64,000 nt of DNA, from positions 5,315,001 through 5,379,000 of the forward strand of contig NZ_CP011492.1 in the NCBI RefSeq assembly GCF_001011035.1, given 5' to 3'. The notes beneath the pieces were generated by a model. That model was given only the letters and a program-made list of their open reading frames with translations, was not told where the DNA came from and ran no database searches. The stretch comes from Streptomyces sp. CNQ-509. GTDB lineage: Bacteria; Actinomycetota; Actinomycetes; Streptomycetales; Streptomycetaceae. A program made the position numbers and the translations under genes. Positions 22,734 to 33,674 of the stretch are shown here, piece by piece; position 1 is the first letter of the stretch, and every line of letters begins with the position of its first letter.

Positions 22734-24718
22734 TCGGTCAGCTCCTCGTCCGTCAGGTACTTCACCAGCTCTTCCTTCTCGAAGAGGTCGAGCAGGTCGG
22801 GCCGGATCGGCGGCATCTCGCGCTTCTCCAGCCGGATCTGGCCCCGCTCCGGGTCCGGCACGTCCGCCGCGGGCAGCGCGCCGCCCGCCGGGTCGGCCAG
22901 CCGGCAGACCAGGTTCTGCTTGCGCCAGTCGCGGTCCATCGCCGGGTGATCGTCGCGGGTGTGGCCGCCGCGGGACTCGGTACGCTCCCGGGCCGCGCGC
23001 GCGACGCACTCGCTCACCAGCAGCATGTTCCGCATGTCCAGCGCGAGGTGCCAGCCGGGGTTGAACTGCCGGTGGCCCTCGACGCCGGCGCCCCGGGCCC
23101 GTACGCGCAGGTCGCCGAGGCGCGTCAGGGCCTCGCTCATCTCCGCCTCCCGGCGGATGATGCCGACCAGGTCGTTCATCGACTGCTGGAGCTCCTGGTG
23201 GAGCGTGTACGGGTTCTCCGGCGGCTTGGCGCCGCCGTCCCCTTCCCTGCCCCCGGCCCCGGCCCCGGCGCCGGCCTCCGCGCTGAACGGGCGCAGCGCC
23301 TCCGCGGACGCCGCCGCGATCTGCTCCTCGTCGACCTCCGGGCGCCCGTCGGCGGAGCCCGCCGCGTCGCGCGCGTACTCGGCCGCGTACAGCCCCGCCC
23401 GCCGCCCGAACACCAGCAGGTCCGAGAGCGAGTTGCCGCCGAGACGGTTGGAGCCGTGCATGCCGCCGGCGACCTCGCCGGCCGCGAAGAGGCCCGGCAC
23501 GCCCAGCGCCGCCGCCGTGTCCGGGTCGACGTCCACGCCGCCCATCACGTAGTGGCAGGTGGGGCCGACCTCCATCGGCTCGGCGGTGATGTCGACGTCC
23601 GCCAGCTCCTTGAACTGGTGGTGCATCGACGGCAGCCGGCGCTTGATCTCCTCGGCGGGCAGCCGGGTCGACACGTCCAGGAACACCCCGCCGTGCGGGG
23701 ACCCGCGGCCGGCCTTGACCTCGGAGTTGATGGCGCGGGCCACCTCGTCACGGGGCAGCAGCTCGGGCGGGCGCCGGTTGTTGTCCGGGTCCTCGTACCA
23801 GCGGTCGCCCTCGTCCTCGCTCTGGGCGTACTTCTCCTTGAAGACGTCCGGGATGTAGTCGAACATGAAGCGCTTGCCCTCGCTGTTGCGCAGGACACCG
23901 CCGTCGCCGCGGACCGACTCCGTGACGAGGATGCCCTTGACCGAGGGCGGCCAGACCATCCCGGTGGGGTGGAACTGGACGAACTCCATGTTGATCAGCG
24001 ACGCCCCGGCGAGCAGCGCGAGCGCGTGCCCGTCCCCGGTGTACTCCCAGGAGTTGGACGTCACCTTGAAGGACTTGCCGATGCCGCCGGTCGCGAGCAC
24101 CACGGACGGCGCCTCGATCACGAAGAACCGGCCCGACTCGCGCTCGTAGCAGAACACGCCGGAGACCCGGCCGTCGGGCGCCTTGAGGATGCGCGTGACC
24201 GTGCACTCCTGGAAGACCTTGATCCGGGACTCGTAGTCCCCGCCGGCCTTGAAGTCCTCCTGCTGGAGGGAGACGACCTTCTGCTGCAGCGTACGGATGA
24301 GTTCGAGCCCGGTGCGGTCGCCGACGTGGGCGAGGCGCGGGTACTCGTGGCCGCCGAAGTTGCGCTGGGAGATCTTGCCGTCCTTGGTGCGGTCGAAGAG
24401 CGCACCCCAGGTCTCCAGCTCCCAGACGCGGTCCGGCGCCTCCTTGGCGTGCAGCTCCGCCATCCGCCAGCTGTTGAGGAACTTGCCGCCGCGCATGGTG
24501 TCGCGGAAGTGCACCTGCCAGTTGTCGCCCGCGTTGACGTTGCCCATGCTGGCGGCGATGCCGCCCTCGGCCATCACCGTGTGGGCCTTGCCGAAGAGCG
24601 ACTTGCAGATCACGGCCGTGCGCAGGCCCTGCTCGCGAGCCTCGATCGCCGCCCGCAGCCCGGCGCCCCCGGCACCGACCACGACGACGTCCCACTGCTG
24701 CCGTTCGACTTGCGTCAT
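22730..24718 (-). CDS. sdhA: Succinate dehydrogenase/fumarate reductase flavoprotein subunit
   Basis: A 662-residue flavoprotein that oxidises succinate. The FAD-binding motif VVVGAGGAGLRAA is at about residues 11-23. The His of KAHTVMAEGG near residue 50 is the covalent FAD site. The substrate-binding GRGSPHGGVFLD region lies near residue 340. It contains a Gly/Ala-rich insert (about residues 478-498) that is not part of the fold. ATG start at 24718, 41 bases after the anchor gene. The whole set (single anchor, SdhA, SdhB) looks like the actinobacterial Sdh1 type rather than the four-subunit SdhCDAB enzyme. Confidence 0.95.
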   Translation of the reverse strand: MTQVERQQWDVVVVGAGGAGLRAAIEAREQGLRTAVICKSLFGKAHTVMAEGGIAASMGNVNAGDNWQVHFRDTMRGGKFLNSWRMAELHAKEAPDRVWELETWGALFDRTKDGKISQRNFGGHEYPRLAHVGDRTGLELIRTLQQKVVSLQQEDFKAGGDYESRIKVFQECTVTRILKAPDGRVSGVFCYERESGRFFVIEAPSVVLATGGIGKSFKVTSNSWEYTGDGHALALLAGASLINMEFVQFHPTGMVWPPSVKGILVTESVRGDGGVLRNSEGKRFMFDYIPDVFKEKYAQSEDEGDRWYEDPDNNRRPPELLPRDEVARAINSEVKAGRGSPHGGVFLDVSTRLPAEEIKRRLPSMHHQFKELADVDITAEPMEVGPTCHYVMGGVDVDPDTAAALGVPGLFAAGEVAGGMHGSNRLGGNSLSDLLVFGRRAGLYAAEYARDAAGSADGRPEVDEEQIAAASAEALRPFSAEAGAGAGAGGREGDGGAKPPENPYTLHQELQQSMNDLVGIIRREAEMSEALTRLGDLRVRARGAGVEGHRQFNPGWHLALDMRNMLLVSECVARAARERTESRGGHTRDDHPAMDRDWRKQNLVCRLADPAGGALPAADVPDPERGQIRLEKREMPPIRPDLLDLFEKEELVKYLTDEELTE

Positions 24719-24759
24719 TTTCTGTGCTTCGCCTTTCCCATCGGTCGGCTCGCTGCGCC

Positions 24760-25593
24760 TCAGAAGAGCACCGGGTCGTCGAATGCGCCCGAGGCCAGCA
24801 GATATACGTACAGGTCGGCGAGCCCCACGCTGATGAGGGACGCCCAGGCAAGCAGCGCGTGGCGTTCGTTGAGCTTGCCCACCAGGCCCCAGGCGCGGTA
24901 GCGCACCGGGTGCTTGGAGAAGTGCCTGAGCCGGCCGCCGACGATGTGCCGGCACGAGTGGCAGGAGAGGGTGTAGAGCCAGATGAGCACGACGTTGATC
25001 CAGAGCACGATGGTGCCGAGACCCACGTGGCCCCACTCGTACTCGCTGTTGCGGAAGCCGAGGACCGCGTCCCACGTGAGGATCGCGGCGACGGCGATCG
25101 CGGCGTAGAAGAAGTAGCGGTGCAGGTTCTGCACGATCAGCGGGAAGCGGGTCTCGCCGGTGTACGTCTTGTGCGGCTCGGCGACCGCGCAGGCCGGCGG
25201 CGAGCCCCAGAAGCTGCGGTAGTACGACTTGCGGTAGTAGTAGCAGGTGAACCGGAAGCCCAGCGGGAAGACCAGGATGATCGCCGCCGGGGACATGAAC
25301 CACCAGTCGCCGAAGAGCGCGAAGTTGGGGCCGTTCTTCATGTCCACGCAGTCGGAGCCCAGACACGGCGAGTAGAAGGGCGAGACGTAGGGCGCCGCGT
25401 AGTAGTCGGCGTTGCTGAGGGCGCGCCACGTCGAGTAGACGATGAACGCCATCAGGCCGGTGAAGGTGGCGGTCGGCGCCAGCCACCAGCGGTCGGTGCG
25501 CAGGTGGCGCGCCGCGATCGCGGCGCGGCCCGGGGCGCGGACACCGCCCGGCTGGTCGGGGCTCGGTGGGCGTTCGGTTGTTCCGGTGGCCAA
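24760..25593 (-). CDS. sdhC: Succinate dehydrogenase membrane anchor (Sdh1 type)
   Basis: A 277-residue integral membrane protein with about five helices (near residues 45-62, 98-116, 155-172, 188-208 and 245-265). Conserved His, as in LHRYFFY and CHSCRH, could bind haem or a cluster. It precedes sdhA, as in the mycobacterial Rv0249c-Rv0247c operon. The best start is TTG at 25593 with GGAGA upstream; no ATG or GTG gives a longer plausible reading. The two Cys-rich stretches PCLGSDC and CHSC are worth noting. It hands electrons to menaquinone. Confidence 0.85.
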   Translation of the reverse strand: MATGTTERPPSPDQPGGVRAPGRAAIAARHLRTDRWWLAPTATFTGLMAFIVYSTWRALSNADYYAAPYVSPFYSPCLGSDCVDMKNGPNFALFGDWWFMSPAAIILVFPLGFRFTCYYYRKSYYRSFWGSPPACAVAEPHKTYTGETRFPLIVQNLHRYFFYAAIAVAAILTWDAVLGFRNSEYEWGHVGLGTIVLWINVVLIWLYTLSCHSCRHIVGGRLRHFSKHPVRYRAWGLVGKLNERHALLAWASLISVGLADLYVYLLASGAFDDPVLF

Positions 25594-25711
25594 GGTTGTC
25601 TCCGGCAGGAGGGGATGGAGTGGGGTCGGGGATGGACGGGGTGCGCCGGCGGACCGGGGCCTGACGGGACCCAGGCGCGCGGACGCGGGGCGGGGTGGCC
25701 CGGCTGCCCGG

Positions 25712-26002
25712 CTAGGGGGCGTGCCGGCCGCCGGCGCCGAGTCCCTCGTCGTCGGCGTCCCGCCACAGGGTGTGGTCGTACGGCTGGTCGGGGATGGGGA
25801 CCAGGGTCGGTCCCTCCTTCTCCGGGCCCTGGGCGGAGACCTCGCGCAGCAGGGCGAGGGACTCCCGCAGGTGGTCGGCGTCGGTCCGTACGCGTCGCAG
25901 CTCCAGCGCGCCGGTGCCCATGCGCTGCTCCAGGCGGCTCACGGTGCGTACGAGATCGTCGACGCAGCGCTGCGCTGCGGTCAGTTCTTCGTTCAGGGTC
26001 AT
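25712..26002 (-). CDS. Small coiled-coil protein upstream of sdh genes
   Basis: A 96-residue hydrophilic protein. Residues about 3-60 are predicted helical with heptad-like Leu spacing (LVRTVSRLEQRM, LRESLALLREV); the C-terminus is acidic. ATG start with a GAGG upstream. It is the first gene before the sdh anchor on the same strand, 118 bases away, and may be co-transcribed. No family recognised. Confidence 0.7.
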   Translation of the reverse strand: MTLNEELTAAQRCVDDLVRTVSRLEQRMGTGALELRRVRTDADHLRESLALLREVSAQGPEKEGPTLVPIPDQPYDHTLWRDADDEGLGAGGRHAP

Positions 26003-26357
26003 GACATGCCCTCACGTCTTCGGTCGGGCGGTGCTGACGGTGCCCCGCACGCGTCTTCGCGCATGGCGAAGACGCGCTCAGGGCGCTGTGGGGGGAAGTC
26101 TCGCGCGTCTCGCGCTCACTTGGGAAGGGATCTGCAGATTTCCCCCTCCGGGGGTGACGTACGGGGCTGGATCCTGCCGATCCGTACGGAAAACAGACGG
26201 CCCGCCGTGCCCGCGGCTGGGCCGGACGGGTGGAGTCGGGCGGCGCGTCCGCCGTGTCGCCGCGGGCTGTGGGGCGGGCTCGTTTTAGGTGGCGGGACAA
26301 GAGAAGTGTGATGAGCGGCCAATGACGCCGAAAGTGTGCATCACGGAGGTATCGCGC
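26003..26357. other. Divergent intergenic region before the sdh cluster and lpqW-like gene
   Basis: These 355 bases hold the promoters of two divergent units. The clearest element is an 11-bp perfect hairpin at 26050-26076 in the leader of the minus-strand unit. A 10-base palindrome ATCTGCAGAT is near 26134. GTACGG and CCGTAC form a spaced inverted pair near 26159-26187. I could not identify a convincing -35/-10 pair. Confidence 0.4.
26050..26076. repeat. Perfect inverted repeat in the leader of the sdh unit
   Basis: CGCGTCTTCGC (26050-26060) and GCGAAGACGCG (26066-26076) pair over 11 bases with a five-base GCATG loop. It lies 48 bases before the start of the 96-residue gene. It may be an operator or an RNA hairpin in the 5' leader. 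Confidence 0.6.
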
Positions 26358-28586
26358 ATGTCCCTTCACAGCCGCAGGCGCTACACCGCCGTGCTGATCG
26401 CGGCGGGCGTCACCCTGCCCCTGGCGGGCTGCGACACCTCCCCGAACGACGCGGCCGGTGCCGCGCACGACGTCACCGCCGTCTCGCGCGAGCAGCTCCG
26501 GCCCGGCGGCACGGTCCGCTGGGCCGTGGACGAGGCGCCGGAGACGTTCAACGTCTTCCAGGCCGACGCGAGCGAGGCGACCGACCGCGTGGCGGGCGCG
26601 GTGCTGCCCCGGCTCTTCACCCTCGACCAGCACGGCAAGCCGACGGCCGACCCGGATTACCTGGAGAGCGCGGAGATCGAGGACCGCAGCCCGAAGCAGC
26701 GGGTGGTCTACCGGCTGAACCCGAGGGCGGTCTGGAGCGACGGGCGGCCGATCGGGGCGGAGGACTTCGAGGCGCAGTGGCTGGCGCTGAACGGCGAGGA
26801 CACCGCGTTCTGGACGGCGCGCAACGCCGGTTACGACCGGATCGAGTCGGTCGAGGCGGGCGACGAGCCGGGCGAGGTACGGGTCGTCTTCGACGAGCCG
26901 TACGCGGACTGGGAGGCGCTGTTCTCGCCGCTGTACCCGATGAGCGTGACGAAGACGCCGGAGGCGTTCAACGACGGGTCGAGGACGGGGCTGGCGGAGG
27001 TCGCGGGCCCGTTCACGATCAAGGACGTCGAGGGCAAGAAGAAGGAGAAGAAGAAGGACGGGAAGAAGAAGGACGGGAAGAAGAAGGACGGGAAGAAGAA
27101 GGACGAGAAGGACAAGGACGGGAAGAAGAAGGACGAGAAGAAGAAGGACGAGAAGAAGAAGGGGAAGCGGGACGAGAGCGACGCGAGCGAGCCGACGTCG
27201 GTGACGCTCGTGCGCAACCCCCGCTGGTGGGGCGACCGGGCGCTGCTCGACCGGCTCGTCTTCCAGGAGCTGCCGCGCGGCGCCGGGCGGGAGAAGGCGC
27301 TGGACGCCGGCCGGCTGAACATCGCCGAGGTCGAACGGGACGAAGCCCTGGGGGCCGCCCGCGCCGAGCGGGCCGCCAAGGCCGCGGTGCAGGTCACCAA
27401 GAACGACAGGGCCCAGGACGGCAAGCCGCTGGACCTGGTGACGCTGCCGAAGGCCGGCCCGCGCCCGTACACCGTGCACCGGGCGCTGGAGCCCGCGTAC
27501 ACGCAGCTCGCGCTCAACGGCAGCTCGGGTCCGCTCGCCGACGGGCGGGTACGCCGCGCCGTCGCGCGCGCCGTGGACCGCGGCACCCTGGCGCGCAGCG
27601 TCCTCGGCCCGCACGGCCTGCCGTCGAAGCCGCTGGGCAGCCACCTGCTCATGCCCGGCCAGCCCGGCTACAGCGACCAGAGCGCCGCGCTCGGCCCGCA
27701 GGACGTGATCGCGGCGCAGAAGATGCTGGCGGAGGCGGGCTGGAAGGGCGGCCCGCGGTCGGAGGAGGCCGAGGCGAAGGGCGCCGGCGCGCGTGACCGC
27801 GCGGACGGCGCGGGGTCCGGCGACGACAAGCCGGCCGGTGCGGTGCTGCCGACGTACGACGTGCCGCTGTCGGTGACGCAGCCGGCGCAGGCGCAGTACG
27901 TCGCGCTGGCGCGGCAGGCGGACCTGTGGGCGGCGGCGGCGAAGCACGGCAAGTCCTCGAAGGCGTACAAGAAGGCCGTGAAGGCGGCCCGGCTGGCGCG
28001 CACGGCGCTGGCCGAGCGGGAGACGAGCGTGGCGCAGCCGCCGCGGCAGCGGCCGTTCGTCAAGAACGGCAAGCCGCTGACGCTCCGCTTCGTGGTGCCG
28101 CAGGGGCCCGGGACGGAGCAGTTGCGGTCGGTGGCCTCGCGGGTGGTGCGGATGATGGACAACATCGGCGTACGGACCGAGGTGGTGGAGGCCGGGGAGC
28201 AGGGCTACTTCAAGGACTACATCGCGTCCGGCGAGTACGACATGGCGCTCTACTCCTGGCCGGGCACCCCCTACCCGGCCACCGACGCCCGCCCGATCTA
28301 CGCCAAGCCGGTGCCGTCCCCCGACGGCTCCCTGGTCGTCGAGCAGAACTACACCCGGGTCGGCACCGACGAGATCGACCAGCTCTTCGACCAGGCGGCG
28401 TCGGAACTGGACGACGAGGTCGCCCAGGAACTCCTCACCCGCGCCGACGCCCGCATCTGGGCGGCCGCCGGCTCGATCCCCCTCTACCAGCGCCCCCAGC
28501 TGGTGGCCACCACCCGCAACCTCGCCAACGCCGGCGCCTTCGGCTTCACCACCCCCCGCTACCAGGACATCGGCTACCGCAACTGA
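26358..28586 (+). CDS. Orphan family-5 solute-binding lipoprotein (LpqW-like)
   Basis: A 742-residue lipoprotein with the fold of dipeptide/oligopeptide-binding proteins. The signal peptide ends in lipobox LPLAGC, with the lipidated Cys near residue 24. The binding domain starts at GGTVRWAVDEAPETFN. No permease or ATPase gene is adjacent. It sits directly before typA, as lpqW (Rv1166) sits beside typA (Rv1165) in mycobacteria, where LpqW controls lipomannan synthesis rather than import. Oddities are a Lys-rich low-complexity insert of about 48 residues and an Ala/Lys-rich region near 470-550. The ATG at 26358 follows GGAGGT. It is either a peptide-binding protein serving another importer or an LpqW-type regulator. 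Confidence 0.85.
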   Translation: MSLHSRRRYTAVLIAAGVTLPLAGCDTSPNDAAGAAHDVTAVSREQLRPGGTVRWAVDEAPETFNVFQADASEATDRVAGAVLPRLFTLDQHGKPTADPDYLESAEIEDRSPKQRVVYRLNPRAVWSDGRPIGAEDFEAQWLALNGEDTAFWTARNAGYDRIESVEAGDEPGEVRVVFDEPYADWEALFSPLYPMSVTKTPEAFNDGSRTGLAEVAGPFTIKDVEGKKKEKKKDGKKKDGKKKDGKKKDEKDKDGKKKDEKKKDEKKKGKRDESDASEPTSVTLVRNPRWWGDRALLDRLVFQELPRGAGREKALDAGRLNIAEVERDEALGAARAERAAKAAVQVTKNDRAQDGKPLDLVTLPKAGPRPYTVHRALEPAYTQLALNGSSGPLADGRVRRAVARAVDRGTLARSVLGPHGLPSKPLGSHLLMPGQPGYSDQSAALGPQDVIAAQKMLAEAGWKGGPRSEEAEAKGAGARDRADGAGSGDDKPAGAVLPTYDVPLSVTQPAQAQYVALARQADLWAAAAKHGKSSKAYKKAVKAARLARTALAERETSVAQPPRQRPFVKNGKPLTLRFVVPQGPGTEQLRSVASRVVRMMDNIGVRTEVVEAGEQGYFKDYIASGEYDMALYSWPGTPYPATDARPIYAKPVPSPDGSLVVEQNYTRVGTDEIDQLFDQAASELDDEVAQELLTRADARIWAAAGSIPLYQRPQLVATTRNLANAGAFGFTTPRYQDIGYRN
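27036..27176 (+). repeat. In-frame Lys/Asp simple repeat inside the LpqW-like gene
   Basis: About 47 codons are almost only AAG, GAC, GAG and GGG. They encode tandem copies of KKKDG and KKKDE (for example DGKKKDGKKKDG). The frame is kept, so it is an expansion inside a surface loop of the binding protein, not a frameshift. The DNA is strikingly purine-rich on the coding strand. Confidence 0.9.
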
Positions 28587-28903
28587 CGACCAGGTCCCCC
28601 GGCCGGTGGGGTTCGTTGCCGCCGACTCGTCGGCCGTCCGCGAGGACGACGGGGGAGTGCGCCGACGTCAGCGAGGCGCTCACGCCGGCCGGGCTCTGAG
28701 CGGGCTGGGCGCCCCTCCCCGGCGGAGGCCCGGGGATCGCGGCATCTTCCGGACGAGGACTGAGGGCGGGGCGGGGCGGGGGGTGGGCGGGGGCGGACTG
28801 GCGTACCGGCGCGCGTGGGGGTGGGGGAGGGGGACCGTACGATAGGACGGCCGTGGTCGAATCGCCCGGCTGACCCCCTCTAGTTCGGGAGCACCGCCCA
28901 GTC
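28587..28903. other. Intergenic region before typA with G-run tracts
   Basis: These 317 bases separate the LpqW-like gene from typA. At 28764-28796 six or more G-runs are split by single C or T bases, and at 28817-28833 three runs of five G follow. Both could fold as G-quadruplexes. TACGAT at 28838-28843 is a possible -10 element. No small open frame looked convincing. Confidence 0.55.
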
Positions 28904-30790
<1,887 letters not shown>

Positions 30791-31045
30791 CGCCGCCCGG
30801 CGGGCGGAGTCCGTACACGCGGGGCATACCCGCATCTGACCCGCGGCACCTCACGCGCGGCAGGAACACGCCGCACCCGCGCGCCCCCCGTACACCCTGC
30901 ATCCCTCCGCCTCTCGGACCGGCGCGCCGTGCGCGCTCCATCCGGGGGTTGTGCTCCCCCGATGGCGTGCCACCGGAAGCGCGAACGTCCCTTATGGGGT
31001 CTTATGTCACGTAAGTGATACTAGGGATCCTTGGGAGGCACCCTC

Positions 31046-32683
31046 ATGCGCCGAGCCACCCGCGCCTCGTGGACCGCCTGCGTCGTCTGCGCCGCACTCG
31101 CCGCGGCCGGCTGCGGCAGTGACAGCGGTGACGGCGGTTCGTCAGGCGGCGGGAGCACCTTCACCGCGCAGTGGGGCGACCCGCAGAACCCGCTGGAGCC
31201 GGCCAACACCAACGAGGTCCAGGGCGGCAAGGTCCTCAAGCTGATCACCCGCGGGCTCGTCGTCTACGACCCGAAGACCGCCGAGCCGAAGAACATGCTC
31301 GCCCAGTCCATCAAGAGCGACGACCAGAAGAACTGGACCGTCAAGGTCAAGAAGGGCTTCCGGTTCAGCAACGGCGAGCCGGTCACCGCCAGATCCTTCG
31401 TCGACGCCTGGAACTACGCGGCCAACATCAAGAACCGGCAGGTCAACGCCACCTTCTTCCGGTACATCGACGGCTACGACAAGGTCCACCCGACCGCCGA
31501 GGGCTCCGAGCCGAGCGCCCGGAAGCTCTCCGGCTTGAAGGTCGTCGACGACCGGACGTTCACCGTCAAGCTGTCGCAGAAGTTCTCCGTCTGGCCCGAC
31601 ACCCTCGGCTACCCGGCCTTCGCGCCGCTGCCGAAGGCGTTCTTCGACAACCACGCCGCGTGGCTCGACAAGCCCATCGGCAACGGCCCGTACAAGATCG
31701 AGTCGTACAACAAGGGCACGTCCATGAAGCTCGTCAAGGACGGCACGTACAAGGGCGACGACAAGGCGAAGAACGACGGCGTCGAGCTGAAGGTCTACAC
31801 CGACCAGAACACGGCCTTCACCGACCTCCAGGCCGGCAACCTCGACATCTCCGACGAACTGCCCGCCGGCCAGCTCGCCAACGCCAAGAACGACCTCGGC
31901 GACCGTTTCATCAACCAGAAGGCCGGCATCATCCAGACCCTCGCCTTCCCGCTCTACGACGACGCCTGGGGCGGCCGGGACAACGTCGACCTGCGCCGCG
32001 GGATCTCCAAGGCGATCGACCGCGAGCAGATCACCAAGCAGATCTACGACGACACCCGCATCCCCGCCAAGGACTGGACCTCCCCGGTCATCGGCGCGAA
32101 GGGCGGCTTCGACGACACGATCTGCGGCGACCTGTGCGCGTACGACCCGAAGCGGGCCAAGAAGCTCATCGACGGCGCCGGCGGCCTCCCCGGCGGGAAG
32201 GTGACGATCTCCTCCAACGTCGACACCGGCTCCCACCGGGAGTGGATGGACGCGGTCTGCAACAGCATCAACAAGGCGCTCGGCAAGGAGAACGCCTGCG
32301 TCGTCAACCCCATCGGCACCTTCGCGGACTTCCGCACCCAGGTCGTGGACCGCAGCTTCAAGGGCCCGTTCCGCGCCGGCTGGCAGATGGACTACCCGCT
32401 GATCGAGAACTTCCTCGCGCCGACGTACCTCACCGGCGCGTCCTCCAACGACGCCGAGTACAGCAACAAGAAGTTCGACGACCTCATCAACCAGGCCAAC
32501 GCCGCAGGCAGCACCTCCGAGGCCGTCAAGAAGTACAAGGACGCGGAGCGGCTGCTCGCCAAGGACGTGCCGGCGATCCCGCTCTGGTACCAGAACGGCA
32601 TCGCCGGCCACTCCGAGCGCGTCAGCGACGTCTTCCTCGACCCGTTCAGCGTCCCCTCCTACCCGGACGTCAAGGTCAAGTAG
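31046..32683 (+). CDS. Peptide ABC importer 1, solute-binding lipoprotein
   Basis: A 545-residue family-5 binding protein. The signal peptide ends in lipobox LAAAGC, with the lipidated Cys near residue 22. A Gly/Ser linker leads to the bilobed domain, which begins WGDPQNPLEPANTNE; this is typical of the actinomycete oligopeptide-binding group. The ATG at 31046 follows GGAGG; an earlier in-frame GTG at 31031 lacks a site. It is the first gene of a five-gene operon whose order is binding protein, permease, permease, ATPase, ATPase. Imported peptides may be nutrients or signals. Confidence 0.93.
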   Translation: MRRATRASWTACVVCAALAAAGCGSDSGDGGSSGGGSTFTAQWGDPQNPLEPANTNEVQGGKVLKLITRGLVVYDPKTAEPKNMLAQSIKSDDQKNWTVKVKKGFRFSNGEPVTARSFVDAWNYAANIKNRQVNATFFRYIDGYDKVHPTAEGSEPSARKLSGLKVVDDRTFTVKLSQKFSVWPDTLGYPAFAPLPKAFFDNHAAWLDKPIGNGPYKIESYNKGTSMKLVKDGTYKGDDKAKNDGVELKVYTDQNTAFTDLQAGNLDISDELPAGQLANAKNDLGDRFINQKAGIIQTLAFPLYDDAWGGRDNVDLRRGISKAIDREQITKQIYDDTRIPAKDWTSPVIGAKGGFDDTICGDLCAYDPKRAKKLIDGAGGLPGGKVTISSNVDTGSHREWMDAVCNSINKALGKENACVVNPIGTFADFRTQVVDRSFKGPFRAGWQMDYPLIENFLAPTYLTGASSNDAEYSNKKFDDLINQANAAGSTSEAVKKYKDAERLLAKDVPAIPLWYQNGIAGHSERVSDVFLDPFSVPSYPDVKVK

Positions 32684-32750
32684 TGCACGCGCGGCGGTCC
32701 GCCGCGGCCTCGACGGAGGGGGCGGACACGCGAGGAGAGGAGGGGAGCCC

Positions 32751-33674
32751 ATGGGCCGCTACGTGATCCGGCGGCTGCTGCAGATGATCCCCGTGTTCAT
32801 CGGCACCACCTTCCTCATCTTCTTCATGGTCTACGCGCTCGGCGACCCGGTCGCCGCCATGTTCGGCGACCGGGCGCCCGACCCCGCGACCGCGGCGCAG
32901 ATCCGCAAGGACCTCCACCTCGACAAGCCGCTCTGGCAGCAATACGTGCTCTACATGGGCAACATCTTCTCCGGCGACTTCGGCACGGCCTTCAACGGCC
33001 AGCCGGTGCTGGACCTGATGCGCCGCTCCTGGCCGATCACCGTCCGGCTCGCCCTGCTCGCCGTCCTCTTCGAGATGCTCATCGGCGTCACCCTCGGCGT
33101 CATCTCCGGGCTGCGGCGCGGCCGGGCCGTGGACACCGGGGTGCTCTTCGCCACACTGGTCGTGATCTCCATCCCGACGTTCGTCACCGGCTACGTGCTG
33201 CAGTACCTGCTCGGCGTCAAGTGGGGCTGGGTCAAGCCCGCGGTCTCCTCCGGGGCGCCGTGGAACGAACTGGTGCTGCCCGCGGTGGTGCTGGCGCTGG
33301 TCTCGCTCGCGTACACCACGCGGCTCACCCGTACCTCCGTGGCCGAGAACGCCCGCGCCGACTACGTCCGCACCGCCGTCGCCAAGGGCCTGCCGCGCCG
33401 CCGCATCACGCTCCGCCACCTGCTGCGCAACTCCCTGATCCCGGTGGTGACCTTCCTCGGCATCGACATCGGCAACCTCATGGGCGGCGCGATCGTCACC
33501 GAGCGGATCTTCAACATCCAGGGCGTCGGCTTCCAGCTCTGGCAGGGCGTCCTGCGGCAGAACGCGCCCACGGTCGTCGGCTTCGTCACCGTCCTCGTCA
33601 TCGTCTACCTGCTGGCGAACCTGGTGGTGGACATGCTCTACGCGGTCCTCGACCCCCGGATCCGCTATGCCTGA
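32751..33674 (+). CDS. Peptide ABC importer 1, permease (DppB/OppB type)
   Basis: A 307-residue membrane protein with six helices. It begins MGRYVIRRLLQMIPVFIGTT, the usual DppB entry, and has the coupling loop ENARADYVRTAVAKGLPRRR near residue 205, the EAA-type motif that contacts the ATPase. A 67-base gap with a short GC hairpin separates it from the binding-protein gene, which often yields excess binding protein. Its stop overlaps the next gene by eight bases. Confidence 0.94.
   Translation: MGRYVIRRLLQMIPVFIGTTFLIFFMVYALGDPVAAMFGDRAPDPATAAQIRKDLHLDKPLWQQYVLYMGNIFSGDFGTAFNGQPVLDLMRRSWPITVRLALLAVLFEMLIGVTLGVISGLRRGRAVDTGVLFATLVVISIPTFVTGYVLQYLLGVKWGWVKPAVSSGAPWNELVLPAVVLALVSLAYTTRLTRTSVAENARADYVRTAVAKGLPRRRITLRHLLRNSLIPVVTFLGIDIGNLMGGAIVTERIFNIQGVGFQLWQGVLRQNAPTVVGFVTVLVIVYLLANLVVDMLYAVLDPRIRYA

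Noticed and set aside
27036..27176. Frameshift or sequencing artefact in the LpqW-like gene
   Set aside because: The Lys-rich stretch stays in frame with the conserved binding-protein sequence on both sides.
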